From: Ferruginibacter sp. | GTDB taxonomy: Bacteria; Bacteroidota; Bacteroidia; Chitinophagales; Chitinophagaceae | Assembly: GCA_025352525.1 (NCBI GenBank) | Contig: JANXTG010000216.1 | Location: 1-58,738 of the forward strand | Length of the DNA stretch: 58,738 bases | Direction: 5' to 3' | Shown: piece by piece, positions 8,852 to 17,238 of the stretch | How positions within the stretch are numbered: the stretch's first letter is position 1 | Layout: every line of letters begins with the position of its first letter | Translations under genes and position numbers: made by a program | Notes under the pieces: model-generated | What the model saw: the letters and a program-made list of their open reading frames with translations, nothing else | What the model was told of the DNA's origin: nothing | The model's database searches: none

Positions 8852-8866
8852 CAAAACTAGTTGCAT

Positions 8867-8897
8867 AAAAAAAGTTCCGGTATAAACCGAAACTTTT
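8867..8897 (-). terminator. Intrinsic terminator of ricT
   Basis: On the minus strand a hairpin (AAAAGTTTCGGT, loop TTAT, ACCGGAACTTTT with one wobble pair) runs into a seven-T tract. It starts about 14 bases after the ricT stop codon. Confidence 0.7.
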
Positions 8898-8910
8898 AAA
8901 ACTTTTATTT

Positions 8911-10332
8911 TTATTCTCCTTCCTTCCTTGGCGCCTGCGAATCCCTGTTTTGTGGTGGTCTGGGACCCTGTGGCCTTGGTGGACGGTTATTGTTGTTTTG
9001 ATTTCTGTTTTGTGGTGGCCTTGCATCCCGGTTTTGCTGAGGCGGTCTATTGTCCTGCTGCTGTTGCGCCGGTCTGGCTTCTCTGTTTTGTTGTGGACCT
9101 CTTGGATTATTATTAGCTCTTTGTTGCGGTCTTTGTCCTTCGTTATTTCCCTGCGGCTGACGGCTGCGCTGCTGCTGGTTTTGTTGCGGTGGCCTTTGTT
9201 CGTTTTGTTGCTGGCTGCGCTCTTTATCTCTACGTTTACGGGTTGTTTTCTCCAGGCTTTTTAAACTTATCTGGCCTACGATATCTGCATATTCAGGCTC
9301 AACTTCTTTCGGCTTGGCAGTTACAATTTCTGCAGCTTCCAGTTCTTCGGGTTTTATACCTTCTTTATTTTGCGCTTTAATTTTTTTAACGGTTTCAAGC
9401 GCTAATGGAATATGGGCAGATGTGCCTGGAAGTGCATACCACATTAAATTTTTAAAAATATCTTTCTTTACCAAAAATGCACGACCCTTACCAGTCTCCA
9501 ATGTATCTGCATCGGTAGGGAAAAACTGCAAAGCATCCATATAAGTATCCAATTCATAATTTAAACAGCATTTTAAACGACCGCACTGCCCGCTTAATTT
9601 CGTTTGGTTAATGCTTAAATTTTGATATCGGGCCGCATTGGTATTTACACTTTTAAAATCTGTAAGCCAGGTTGCACAACAAAGCTCCCGGCCGCAACTA
9701 CCAATCCCGCCTACTTTTCCTGCTTCCTGCCTTGCACCTATCTGGCGCATTTCTACTTTTACTTTAAACTCGCCTGCGTATAATTTAATGAGTTCTCTAA
9801 AATCTACTCTGTCATCAGCTATGTAAAAAAAAGTTGCTTTTTTACCATCTGCCTGTACTTCTACCTCTGCCATTTTTAAATCTAAATTTAACTGGCGGGC
9901 CATTGCACGGCTACGGATAAGTACCTGAGCTTCTCTGGCTTTACTTTCCTCCATTTTTGCAAGATCGGTTTCTGTAGCACGACGCAAAATCTTTTTAATA
10001 TCAGCACTTTTTTCGTCTATATTATTTTTCTTAAGCTGCAGGCGTACGAGTTCTCCGGTTAGATTTACCATACCCACATCAAAACCGCTTACACCTTCGA
10101 GAGAAATCATTTCACCTTTCTCAAAATAATGAAGGGTAGTGTTTTTAAAATAATCTTTGCGGCTGCCGTTGTTAAAGCTTACTTCAACAATTCGGCAACT
10201 GCTTTCAGGGTCTGCAAACGGCAAATTTGCAAGCCAATCGTGTACATTCATTCGGTTGCAGGCGCCGCTGCTGCAACTGCCTTTACTTTGGCAACCGCCT
10301 GGTGATCCTGTTCCGCAACTTCCACAAGCCAT
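8911..10332 (-). CDS. ricT: RicT/PSP1-domain protein with Cys-rich head and P/Q/N/R-rich tail
   Basis: This 473-residue protein carries a PSP1 domain (about residues 50-300). In Bacillus the PSP1 protein RicT (YaaT) forms an iron-sulfur complex with RicA and RicF that affects RNA processing. The N-terminus is cysteine-rich ('MACGSCGTGSPGGC', then further CxxxxxC pairs), and two cysteine clusters lie inside the domain ('GSCGRELCC' and 'GQCGRLKCC'). From about residue 365 the chain becomes low complexity, built of PQQNR-type repeats with many arginines, likely disordered and perhaps nucleic-acid binding. It lies downstream of holB on the same strand, separated by about 320 bases. A clear terminator follows. 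Confidence 0.88.
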   Translation of the reverse strand: MACGSCGTGSPGGCQSKGSCSSGACNRMNVHDWLANLPFADPESSCRIVEVSFNNGSRKDYFKNTTLHYFEKGEMISLEGVSGFDVGMVNLTGELVRLQLKKNNIDEKSADIKKILRRATETDLAKMEESKAREAQVLIRSRAMARQLNLDLKMAEVEVQADGKKATFFYIADDRVDFRELIKLYAGEFKVKVEMRQIGARQEAGKVGGIGSCGRELCCATWLTDFKSVNTNAARYQNLSINQTKLSGQCGRLKCCLNYELDTYMDALQFFPTDADTLETGKGRAFLVKKDIFKNLMWYALPGTSAHIPLALETVKKIKAQNKEGIKPEELEAAEIVTAKPKEVEPEYADIVGQISLKSLEKTTRKRRDKERSQQQNEQRPPQQNQQQRSRQPQGNNEGQRPQQRANNNPRGPQQNREARPAQQQQDNRPPQQNRDARPPQNRNQNNNNRPPRPQGPRPPQNRDSQAPRKEGE

Positions 10333-10651
10333 TTTTTATATTTTACAAATCGTTAGTTAATAATTTCCTCACAAACATTGTGAGCCTTTTCTTTCTTTTC
10401 CCTTTGTGATTTTAAAAGATTTTGATCACAGATTAGTCTGATTTGCACAGATTTTTTTTTGTGAACAATAATTGGTAAACTGATTTAGATAGAAGGTTTT
10501 TCCTGTTTATAACAACATATTAAATTACATTAATACGTGGAAAAAGCTAAATAGTTGTACCCAAGATGAAATGTGCGACGCCACAAATGCTGAACATTGC
10601 TGTTGCTTAGTTTGGCTAACAAAAAACATGAATGGATAAAATGCAATTTAC
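10333..10651. other. Intergenic region between holB and ricT
   Basis: No convincing gene was found in these 319 bases. The stretch 10405-10461 is T-rich and contains the 8-base word CACAGATT twice, at 10427-10434 and 10446-10453, 19 bases apart, ending in a run of ten T residues. It resembles decayed low-complexity intergenic sequence rather than a regulatory site. The ricT promoter presumably lies here but no perfect TAnnTTTG was found. Confidence 0.5.
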
Positions 10652-11872
10652 CTATTGTACCAAAATTAATGATTTGTTGCTAATAATGTGGTATAACCTG
10701 ATGGTGAGGGAATGGAAAAGTATTTTTGCATTGGCATTGCGTTCAATATAATAGGCAGCTTTGTCCAGCTCTTCGGCTATGGCTTCCTGCTGAGATACAT
10801 CGCAGATTTTATTAATTCTATTTGCAAAATCTACATATGCAGTTGGCGTATTTTTATTTAGCCCATCAGAGGAAACCCTTAACCGTATTGCCTGTTCAAG
10901 CAAATGTGTAAAATATTTAAGGAATTGCTTTTGTTTTTCACGACCCAACTTGGCTGCTTCTTCAATCCATTTTACCTGTGCTACCGGACCGGTTTTTAAA
11001 ATGCTGTTGAGCCATCCTCTTAGTAAAACTTCCCAATCGTCATCTGCATGTTGAAGCTGCTGCAGGGCTTCGTGGTAATTGCCTTCTGCAGTTGCTGAGA
11101 TTTGAATTGCTTTTTGCAGATCAATATTTTCTCTTTGTTGCAAGGCAATCTGTATATCCTGCGGGTATAAAATAGGAATTTTTATGAGTTGGGTTCGGGA
11201 TAATATTGTTGGCAAAACGAGGGCATCATTTTCTGCTGCCAAAATAAATAGAGAATCGGGTGGGGGTTCTTCAATAAGTTTTAATAATTTATTACCGTTT
11301 TTGCCGAGAAATTCGGGCATCCAGATAATGAGAATTTTATAACCGCTTTCAAAACTTTTTAGGCTCATTTTATGTATAATGTCGCCACATTCTTCCGAGG
11401 TGATATTACCCTGCTTGTTTTCTGCATTAATGCTTTGCAGCCAGTCGAAAGAATTACCATAAGGATTGCGGCTTACAAAACTTCGCCATTCTGTTATATA
11501 ATCGGTACTGATGGGTTTATCGCCCGGTTTGCGTGGTATAACCGGATAGCAATAATGAATATCCGGATGGATCATTTTTGCAGCCTTCGTACATGCGCTG
11601 CAAACTCCACAGGCATCTGTAAAAACGGATTCATCTTCTGCTGCTGCTTCTTCGCCAAACATACTTGCAGGAGCAGTTACTGGTTTTTTTCGTCCTGATT
11701 GTAGTGGATTTTTTTCGCAGGTAATATATTGCGCAAAAGCAAGTGCCATAGGCAAACCTCCGCTACCTTCTTTGCCCAAAAACAACAAAGCATGGCTAAG
11801 CCTGTTTTGCTGTATCATGTGGGTTAGCTGGGCTTTAAGATCTTGCTGGCCTATTACTTGAGAAAATTGCAT
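10652..11872 (-). CDS. holB: DNA polymerase III delta-prime subunit
   Basis: The delta-prime subunit is part of the clamp loader that places the sliding clamp on DNA. The 406-residue chain begins 'MQFSQVIGQQDLKAQLTHMI', the typical start of the family. It contains 'HALLFLGKEGSGG' (P-loop region), a zinc-binding set ending 'CGVCSAC', and the block 'GKNGNKLLKLIEEPPPDSLF' ending in 'ILSRTQ'. The reading frame stays open 30 codons further upstream, but that part is Cys/Ser-rich translation of the intergenic repeat, so the ATG at 11872 is preferred. The alanine-rich, acidic insertion 'TAPASMFGEEAAAEDE' between the zinc cysteines is longer than usual. Confidence 0.93.
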   Translation of the reverse strand: MQFSQVIGQQDLKAQLTHMIQQNRLSHALLFLGKEGSGGLPMALAFAQYITCEKNPLQSGRKKPVTAPASMFGEEAAAEDESVFTDACGVCSACTKAAKMIHPDIHYCYPVIPRKPGDKPISTDYITEWRSFVSRNPYGNSFDWLQSINAENKQGNITSEECGDIIHKMSLKSFESGYKILIIWMPEFLGKNGNKLLKLIEEPPPDSLFILAAENDALVLPTILSRTQLIKIPILYPQDIQIALQQRENIDLQKAIQISATAEGNYHEALQQLQHADDDWEVLLRGWLNSILKTGPVAQVKWIEEAAKLGREKQKQFLKYFTHLLEQAIRLRVSSDGLNKNTPTAYVDFANRINKICDVSQQEAIAEELDKAAYYIERNANAKILFHSLTIRLYHIISNKSLILVQ

Positions 11873-11882
11873 GATGCAAGAT

Positions 11883-11952
11883 ATTTGATTTGAGACGTAA
11901 GACACAAGACACGAGACAAAAGACAAAAAGCAGGTAACACAAGAGCAAAAAA
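11883..11952. repeat. Purine-rich AGACACAAGA-type intergenic tract
   Basis: The plus strand is almost pure purine plus C and T in the words GAGAC, AAGAC, ACAAGA and ACGAGAC, with no open frame of interest. Related tracts occur at 26570-26615, 43405-43445, 49091-49128 and 52586-52640. The same wording continues into the adjacent terminator hairpin. Confidence 0.6.
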
Positions 11953-11994
11953 CGAAAGACACAAGATTAGAGTTTGTTAATCTTGTGTCTTTCG
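11947..11994 (-). terminator. Intrinsic terminator of the glutathione peroxidase gene
   Basis: A perfect 17-bp inverted repeat (CGAAAGACACAAGATTA at 11953-11969 with 11978-11994, 8-base loop) is followed on the minus strand by TTTTTTG. It begins 24 bases after the gene's stop. The stem is built from the same AGACACAAGA words as the neighbouring repeat tract. Confidence 0.8.
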
Positions 11995-12018
11995 TCTAAT
12001 ATCTTATGTCTGTTCCCT

Positions 12019-12588
12019 CTACAGTTTACCGGTAATTTCTTCACTCATTGGTGTTGTACCGCTGTCAAATTTGGCAATTACATGACCGTTTTCATCCAAC
12101 AAAAATTTGTTGAAGTTCCATTTAATTTCAGCATCCAATACACCATTTTCCGCTTTGTTTGTAAGCCATTTGTAAATGGGAGCTATGTCGTTTCCCTTCA
12201 CTGATATTTTTTCTGCCATTGGGAAAGTAACGCCATAATTTTTTTCGCAGAATGTTTTTATTTCTGTGTTGCTGCCCGGCTCCTGACCTCCAAAATTGTT
12301 TGCGGGAAAACCAACAATCACTAATTTGGTTTTATACTTTTCGTACAACTCCTGCAACGCTTTATATTGTGGTGTATAACCACATTCTGATGCGGTATTT
12401 ACAATTAATATTTTCTTGCCTTTGTAATCTGCAAAATTAATGTTGCTGCCATCCAGTGCTTTTACTGTAAAGGAATGAATGCTTGCGGCTGTTGATATTT
12501 CGGTAGTGCTCATATTTGTTTTTGTTGAATTGTTTTGTGACTGTGCGCAACTCATCAACATAATGGCTGCACTTATAAATTTTATCAT
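12019..12588 (-). CDS. Glutathione peroxidase-family lipoprotein
   Basis: This 189-residue thiol peroxidase reduces hydroperoxides. The peroxidatic cysteine is C69 in 'VNTASECGYTPQY' (Cys rather than selenocysteine), with Q102 in 'NFGGQEPG' and the W157-N158 pair in 'IKWNFNKFLL' completing the tetrad. Bacterial Cys-type members usually take electrons from thioredoxin. The N-terminus 'MIKFISAAIMLMSCAQS' has a hydrophobic stretch ending in a lipobox-like LMSC, so C14 is probably lipidated and the enzyme faces the periplasm. It lies 35 bases after the beta-helix lipoprotein gene and ends at a strong terminator. Confidence 0.92.
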   Translation of the reverse strand: MIKFISAAIMLMSCAQSQNNSTKTNMSTTEISTAASIHSFTVKALDGSNINFADYKGKKILIVNTASECGYTPQYKALQELYEKYKTKLVIVGFPANNFGGQEPGSNTEIKTFCEKNYGVTFPMAEKISVKGNDIAPIYKWLTNKAENGVLDAEIKWNFNKFLLDENGHVIAKFDSGTTPMSEEITGKL

Positions 12589-12623
12589 TTTATTTTTTAA
12601 TGAAGTTATGCATGAAAAGGGGT

Positions 12624-14021
12624 TTACTGTTTTTCGTAAGCACCTATATCGGGTATTCCTATATTTCGATTTTTATCATCAAGATCTTTTAAAAGTGCTG
12701 TATTAACTCCTTTATTAATACCAGGCGCCAATGCATTTTTAGAAGTTCTAAAATCGTAGTACCGGTGTGTAACATCAATACTGTCAAATGCAGGATCAAT
12801 ATTTTTTATTGATTGGGTAATCACGGTATTAGCAGGGTCAATTGTTGCACGGTAAAGGCAATGATCAATATTTAAGGTAAAACTGTTGCTGCCTGTTTTT
12901 TTTGTTTGAAGCTCATTTTCAACAAACCCGGCATCGCCATAAATTATGCAGTTGCGCATGGTGGCACTAAGTGCGGCAGTCTGGTTAGCAGCATCTGCAT
13001 CTGAAAAATAAACAGCAGATTTTTGGTGGACGACAAAATTATTTGAATAGGCTGCAATTGTACAATGTGTAAAGGAATAGACGCCGCCTTTTTCAACGTA
13101 AACGTTTCTGCCGTTGTTGCTAAACAAACAGTTTTCTGCAAGCACATTGCTGTTATTGCAAAGCAGACCCGCATCAAAGGCATTGTCAATAATGGATTGT
13201 TTTAAAATTAATTTGGGGTTGGCATTTACCGAAGGTTGCAATACTACAACTGCCTGAAAAGCATTTTTTATGGATGTAAATTGTAATAAATTGTCTTTGC
13301 TTGTTCCTCTAAAATAAATGCCTGGCCATGATGCAGCAAAGTTTTTGTAGGGATCATCGAGCCTGTCACCGCTAAAAATAACAGGCTGGTTTTTTGTTCC
13401 GTTGCAAACCAATTGCCCATCAACAAGTATAGGCGCATCTGCATGGCAATAAATTTTAGTACCTGCATTAATTGTTAGAAAAGCACCACTTGAAATTTGC
13501 AGTCCTCCTAAAATTACATAAGGCAAATTGTTAGTAAAAGTAACATTACCATCCACCAAACCATTGCGAATGAAAATGGCATTTTGTCCGAATGCTTCAA
13601 GCTGAATATACCTGGTAATCCCGTTGTAATTTATTGCAATACTGTCGCTTAAAATGAATGGAAGGTTTGCAGAAGTTGGGTTTACGGTTACTGTTACAAA
13701 AACATAAATGCTGTCGTTGCCTGCAATTTCTATGTTGTTTGCTTCGGCAGTGGCAAGGCCGTTAATATTCATTTTGTAAGGAGATAATATACCGCCGCCC
13801 AGTTTTATTTTTGAGAGTAATAATTTTTGATCGTTGTTGTTGAATATTTTAAATGACTTTGTGATAGATCCTGTCACTGTAAAAACAGTATCAAATTTTA
13901 AACTGTCTGCAGATGTTTCTAACCTCGCATCTTTACTTGTAATAAAACTGTCTTTTTTGCAGGATGTAAAAAAGCTGCAGCTAAGAACCAGACCTATTAA
14001 AATGAGAAGAAAGTTTTTCAT
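12624..14021 (-). CDS. Right-handed beta-helix lipoprotein
   Basis: This 465-residue protein begins with a type II signal peptide ending in the lipobox 'SFFTSCKKD'. Its middle shows the short repeating strands of a right-handed parallel beta-helix ('GGLQISSGAFLTINAGTKI', 'LVCNGTKNQPVIFSGDRLDD', 'IIDNAFDAGLLCNNSNVLAE'). It ends with 'IGIPDIGAYE', a motif found at the end of choice-of-anchor Q proteins. These are common cell-surface proteins in Bacteroidota. No catalytic residues were recognised, so it may bind or process a polysaccharide, or be structural. It sits 21 bases after comF. Confidence 0.85.
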   Translation of the reverse strand: MKNFLLILIGLVLSCSFFTSCKKDSFITSKDARLETSADSLKFDTVFTVTGSITKSFKIFNNNDQKLLLSKIKLGGGILSPYKMNINGLATAEANNIEIAGNDSIYVFVTVTVNPTSANLPFILSDSIAINYNGITRYIQLEAFGQNAIFIRNGLVDGNVTFTNNLPYVILGGLQISSGAFLTINAGTKIYCHADAPILVDGQLVCNGTKNQPVIFSGDRLDDPYKNFAASWPGIYFRGTSKDNLLQFTSIKNAFQAVVVLQPSVNANPKLILKQSIIDNAFDAGLLCNNSNVLAENCLFSNNGRNVYVEKGGVYSFTHCTIAAYSNNFVVHQKSAVYFSDADAANQTAALSATMRNCIIYGDAGFVENELQTKKTGSNSFTLNIDHCLYRATIDPANTVITQSIKNIDPAFDSIDVTHRYYDFRTSKNALAPGINKGVNTALLKDLDDKNRNIGIPDIGAYEKQ

Positions 14022-14042
14022 TAAAACAAATTTACAATGAAA

Positions 14043-14783
14043 TTATTTACTTGCAGTTGCCAGTGTGGCGATGCTGATTTTTATTCCTTCAATATTGTTT
14101 AATACCTGTGCACATGCATCTAATGTTGCGCCGGTTGTTATAACATCATCCACCAACAAAATATGTTTGTTTTTTAAAACTGTAGCATCATTTACTTTAA
14201 AACTTTCATGTACGTTATCCCATCTTTCTGTTCGGTGTTTTTTTGTTTGTGTTTCGGTAAAGCGAATGCGAACGATGTTTTTTAGGAGTACGGGAATATT
14301 CATTGATGTTGAGAACCCCCGGCAAATTATATCTGCCTGGTTAAAGCCACGTTTGTATTCTTTTTCGGCAAATAAAGGCAGCGGAATCAAATAATCAATA
14401 TTATTAAAACGGTTACTCTGCAGCATAAGTGTACCCATTATTTCGCTTAAATAAATACCGGCTTCTTTGTTGCCTTTGTATTTTAAATCGTGAATAAGGT
14501 ATTGAATTAAATCTCCTTTTGAAAAATAAAATCCACTGGTTGCAGCAACAACTGCTAACCTTCCTGTAAACATTCTTTCAATTGGGTTATTGGGGATATT
14601 TTCAAAAGAAGTGTGTGGTAACTCATTTATACAATGTAAACAAAGCAATGAATTTTGTTGCAACAAATCGCTACCACAGCCAATACATAAATGCGGATAA
14701 AAAAGATGAGTTGCAGCGTTGAAGAGCCTTTTGAACAAATAATTTATTTTAGAAAATTTAAATTTCCATTTTAAAGTTAGCAC
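14043..14783 (-). CDS. comF: ComF family phosphoribosyltransferase-like protein
   Basis: This 246-residue protein has an N-terminal four-cysteine zinc site ('CIGCG' and 'CLHC', C33, C36, C48, C51). The C-terminal type I phosphoribosyltransferase fold carries the PRPP loop 'HILLVDDVITTGATLDACA'. The middle has 'YKGNKEAGIYLSEIMG' and 'PLPLFAEKEYKRGFNQADI', typical of ComF. In naturally competent bacteria ComF helps handle incoming single-stranded DNA, but it is widespread outside competent species. The gene begins 12 bases after the terminator of the M28 peptidase gene. Confidence 0.93.
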   Translation of the reverse strand: MLTLKWKFKFSKINYLFKRLFNAATHLFYPHLCIGCGSDLLQQNSLLCLHCINELPHTSFENIPNNPIERMFTGRLAVVAATSGFYFSKGDLIQYLIHDLKYKGNKEAGIYLSEIMGTLMLQSNRFNNIDYLIPLPLFAEKEYKRGFNQADIICRGFSTSMNIPVLLKNIVRIRFTETQTKKHRTERWDNVHESFKVNDATVLKNKHILLVDDVITTGATLDACAQVLNNIEGIKISIATLATASK

Positions 14784-14794
14784 TTATCAACTAT

Positions 14795-14825
14795 AAAAAA
14801 AACGCACCCTAAATGGATGCGTTTT
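14795..14825 (-). terminator. Intrinsic terminator of the M28 peptidase gene
   Basis: On the minus strand AAAACGCATCC, loop ATTTA and GGGTGCGTTTT form an 11-bp stem with one wobble pair, followed by more T residues. It begins 5 bases after the peptidase stop codon and ends 12 bases before the comF start. Confidence 0.8.
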
Positions 14826-14829
14826 CTAT

Positions 14830-16413
14830 TTATCTTGTTGCTGTTGGCAGGGGTTTATCTCTTTTAGCCATCTCATTTCTGTTGGCAAATTCCCATGCGG
14901 TATGAAAGATCATGCGAACTCTTTTTTCATAGAGCTCAAAATTTATTTTATCAATTGTGTCTGTTGGTTTGTGGTAATCTGCTTTTAGCATACCATCATA
15001 AAAAAATAATACCGGTACTCCTTTGCGTGCAAAATTATAATGGTCACTTCTAAAATAAATTCTGTTTACATCATTAGGGTCATCGTATTTATAATCTAAA
15101 ACAAGATTACTGTATTTATTGTTTGCGGCCTCATTTACTAAAGGAAGTTCGCTGCTCAATTTATCGTGCCCAACAACATATACATAGTTTAACGTGTCTC
15201 CGGTTTTTCTTTCTGTATCAATTCTACCAACCATATCTGTATTTAAATCTATAGATGTTTTATCTAACGGAAATATTGGATGATCGCTGTAATACTCGCT
15301 GCCCCACAAACCTTTTTCTTCGCCGCTTACAGTCATAAACACCAGTGTTCTTCTTGGTCTGTGGCCTTCTGCTGCAGCTTTTGCAAATGCTTCTGCCATT
15401 GCAATAACCCCACATGTTCCGCTGCCATCATCATCTGCGCCATAATAAATTTTACTGTCATGTTTACCCAAATGATCATAATGCCCGGTTAGAAAAACAT
15501 ATTCATCTTTCTTATCTGTACCTTCTATTATGCCAATAACATTGCTTGCATTGATGATGTTGCGCTGCTTCTTAAACTCATATAAAATATTTGTTGTGCC
15601 TTCTGTTGGTTGAGGCGAAAAAGTATTCTTTGCCTTTGCATTTATTATTGCCGAATCAAATAAAACAGGAAAAATAGTTTTTGCATATGCATGAGAAATG
15701 AGTGCATAATTCAATGATCTTGGGTTGCCTGACGGCAGGCTTTCAAAGTTTACACCGCCACTCATATTGTTGTCTACCTGGCGCTTTGAAAATGTTTCTG
15801 CATTTGGATTTACAATTAAAACACCTACGGCACCTCTTGCTTTTGCAGCATCCAGTTTTTTGCCAATGCCGGGATATGTCCACGCAGAAGTTTTACCTGC
15901 TGCATCTATAAAATATTTACCGTCTCTTTTTGGTTCTCCTAAAAAAACTACAACAACTTTTCCTTTTACATTAATGTTTGCATAATCGTTGTACGCTACA
16001 TCATCAATACCATAACCTGCAAAAACCAGCTTGTTAGATGTAAATTTTGCATTGTCATTTGATCCTAAGGGAATTAAAAAGTCTTTACCGTTGTCAGCAT
16101 TTTTGCCGTTTACAGAAAATACAGGAAGCGATACGATACTATCCTGCGTAAGCGGATAAAGTTGCTGGTAACTTTTTAATGCATCAGGTTTTTTTAACCC
16201 CATTAATGCAAACTGTGTTTCAATATATGCTGCTGCTTTCCGCTGGCCTTCCGTACCTGTTTCTCTGCCTTCAAAAGCATCGCTTGCAATAATCGTAAGA
16301 TGCTTTCTCAATTCAGCAACTGTAATTTTTTGTGCATATTTTGCTGAAAAATCTACCTGCGCAAATGAGTAAGTACATAAAAAAGCAAGTGGTAAAAAGA
16401 ATAATTTCTTCAT
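14830..16413 (-). CDS. Secreted M28-family zinc aminopeptidase with PA domain
   Basis: This 527-residue exopeptidase has a signal peptide (MKKLFFLPLAFLCTYSFAQ). A PA-type insertion (about residues 120-250) is followed by the di-zinc catalytic core. Visible ligands are H311 in 'TGHYDHLG', D328 in 'YGADDDGSG', the catalytic and zinc-binding pair E365-E366 in 'VSGEEKGLWGS', D393 in 'LNTDMVGR' and H458 in 'FRSDHYNF'. All expected residues are present, so it should be active in the periplasm or outside the cell, releasing N-terminal residues from peptides. It appears to be a single-gene transcript ended by a strong terminator. Confidence 0.95.
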   Translation of the reverse strand: MKKLFFLPLAFLCTYSFAQVDFSAKYAQKITVAELRKHLTIIASDAFEGRETGTEGQRKAAAYIETQFALMGLKKPDALKSYQQLYPLTQDSIVSLPVFSVNGKNADNGKDFLIPLGSNDNAKFTSNKLVFAGYGIDDVAYNDYANINVKGKVVVVFLGEPKRDGKYFIDAAGKTSAWTYPGIGKKLDAAKARGAVGVLIVNPNAETFSKRQVDNNMSGGVNFESLPSGNPRSLNYALISHAYAKTIFPVLFDSAIINAKAKNTFSPQPTEGTTNILYEFKKQRNIINASNVIGIIEGTDKKDEYVFLTGHYDHLGKHDSKIYYGADDDGSGTCGVIAMAEAFAKAAAEGHRPRRTLVFMTVSGEEKGLWGSEYYSDHPIFPLDKTSIDLNTDMVGRIDTERKTGDTLNYVYVVGHDKLSSELPLVNEAANNKYSNLVLDYKYDDPNDVNRIYFRSDHYNFARKGVPVLFFYDGMLKADYHKPTDTIDKINFELYEKRVRMIFHTAWEFANRNEMAKRDKPLPTATR

Positions 16414-16504
16414 TAACGTAGTTTTGTTTTTGGCAATTTATAAAAATAAAGGAACAGGAAAGTAGAAATTACATGAAAGGTAATAATGTTTAATCTTGTG
16501 CATT

Positions 16505-16978
16505 TTACTGATCCCCATCATGGTTTTGCACAATGGCAATCTTGTCTACTCTCAACGCATGCCTGCCTCCTTCAAAAGCAGTAGCTATAAAAGTATCTAC
16601 CATTTGCATAGCTAATTCCAATGTTACAAACCTTGATGGTATGCAAAGAATGTTTGCATTATTGTGCATGCGTGCAAGAGATGCTAATTCGTTTTCCCAA
16701 CAAATGGCTGCACGAATATGTTCATGCTTGTTTGCTGCAATGGCAACACCGTTTGCACTGCCACACAATAAAATACCAAAAGAATATTCTTTGCTTTCTA
16801 CAGCGTTTGCCACCGGGTGAGCAAAGTCAGGATAATCAACCGAGTCGGCACTGTAAGTACCAAAATCACGTAGGGCGATTCCTTTTTCGTCTCTTAAATA
16901 ATTTACCAGTTTTGCTTTGTATTCAAAGCCTGCATGGTCGCTGCCAATGGCTAAAGGTTTTGTAAGATCGAATTGCAT
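16505..16978 (-). CDS. rpiB: Ribose-5-phosphate isomerase B
   Basis: RpiB interconverts ribose 5-phosphate and ribulose 5-phosphate in the pentose phosphate pathway. The 157-residue chain has 'AIGSDHAGFEYK' at the N-terminus, 'YPDFAHPVA', the active-site loop 'LLCGSANGVAIAANK' with catalytic C72, and 'RMHNNANILCIPSR'. In place of the usual G-[IN]-G after CG[ST] the loop reads CGSANG, with Ala at a normally glycine position, which is a minor variation. The C-terminus is slightly longer than in E. coli RpiB. Confidence 0.95.
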   Translation of the reverse strand: MQFDLTKPLAIGSDHAGFEYKAKLVNYLRDEKGIALRDFGTYSADSVDYPDFAHPVANAVESKEYSFGILLCGSANGVAIAANKHEHIRAAICWENELASLARMHNNANILCIPSRFVTLELAMQMVDTFIATAFEGGRHALRVDKIAIVQNHDGDQ

Positions 16979-17238
16979 AATTTATAATTTATAATATTTT
17001 AATTTAACCAGAAGTTTGGTCGTGCATAAACTACTTTGTAAAAAACCCAACTTATTTTATCAAAGCTTATTCAGACATCATAAGAAATTCAAATTCAGCT
17101 ACAACCAAATTCCTGTGTAATGCTTCGTGATAATCTACAAAACTGATCACAAGATATTTATTTCCTAAGTTCCTTTAAAAAGGGTTTCTCTGTTATAATA
17201 GCCACTCAATTGTATTTACAACCCCGTTCCATTACCGG

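Noticed and set aside
11873-11962. A 30-residue N-terminal extension of HolB in the open frame
   Set aside because: It is a Cys/Ser/Val-rich translation of the purine-rich intergenic repeat, while the canonical HolB start MQFSQVIGQQ lies at 11872.
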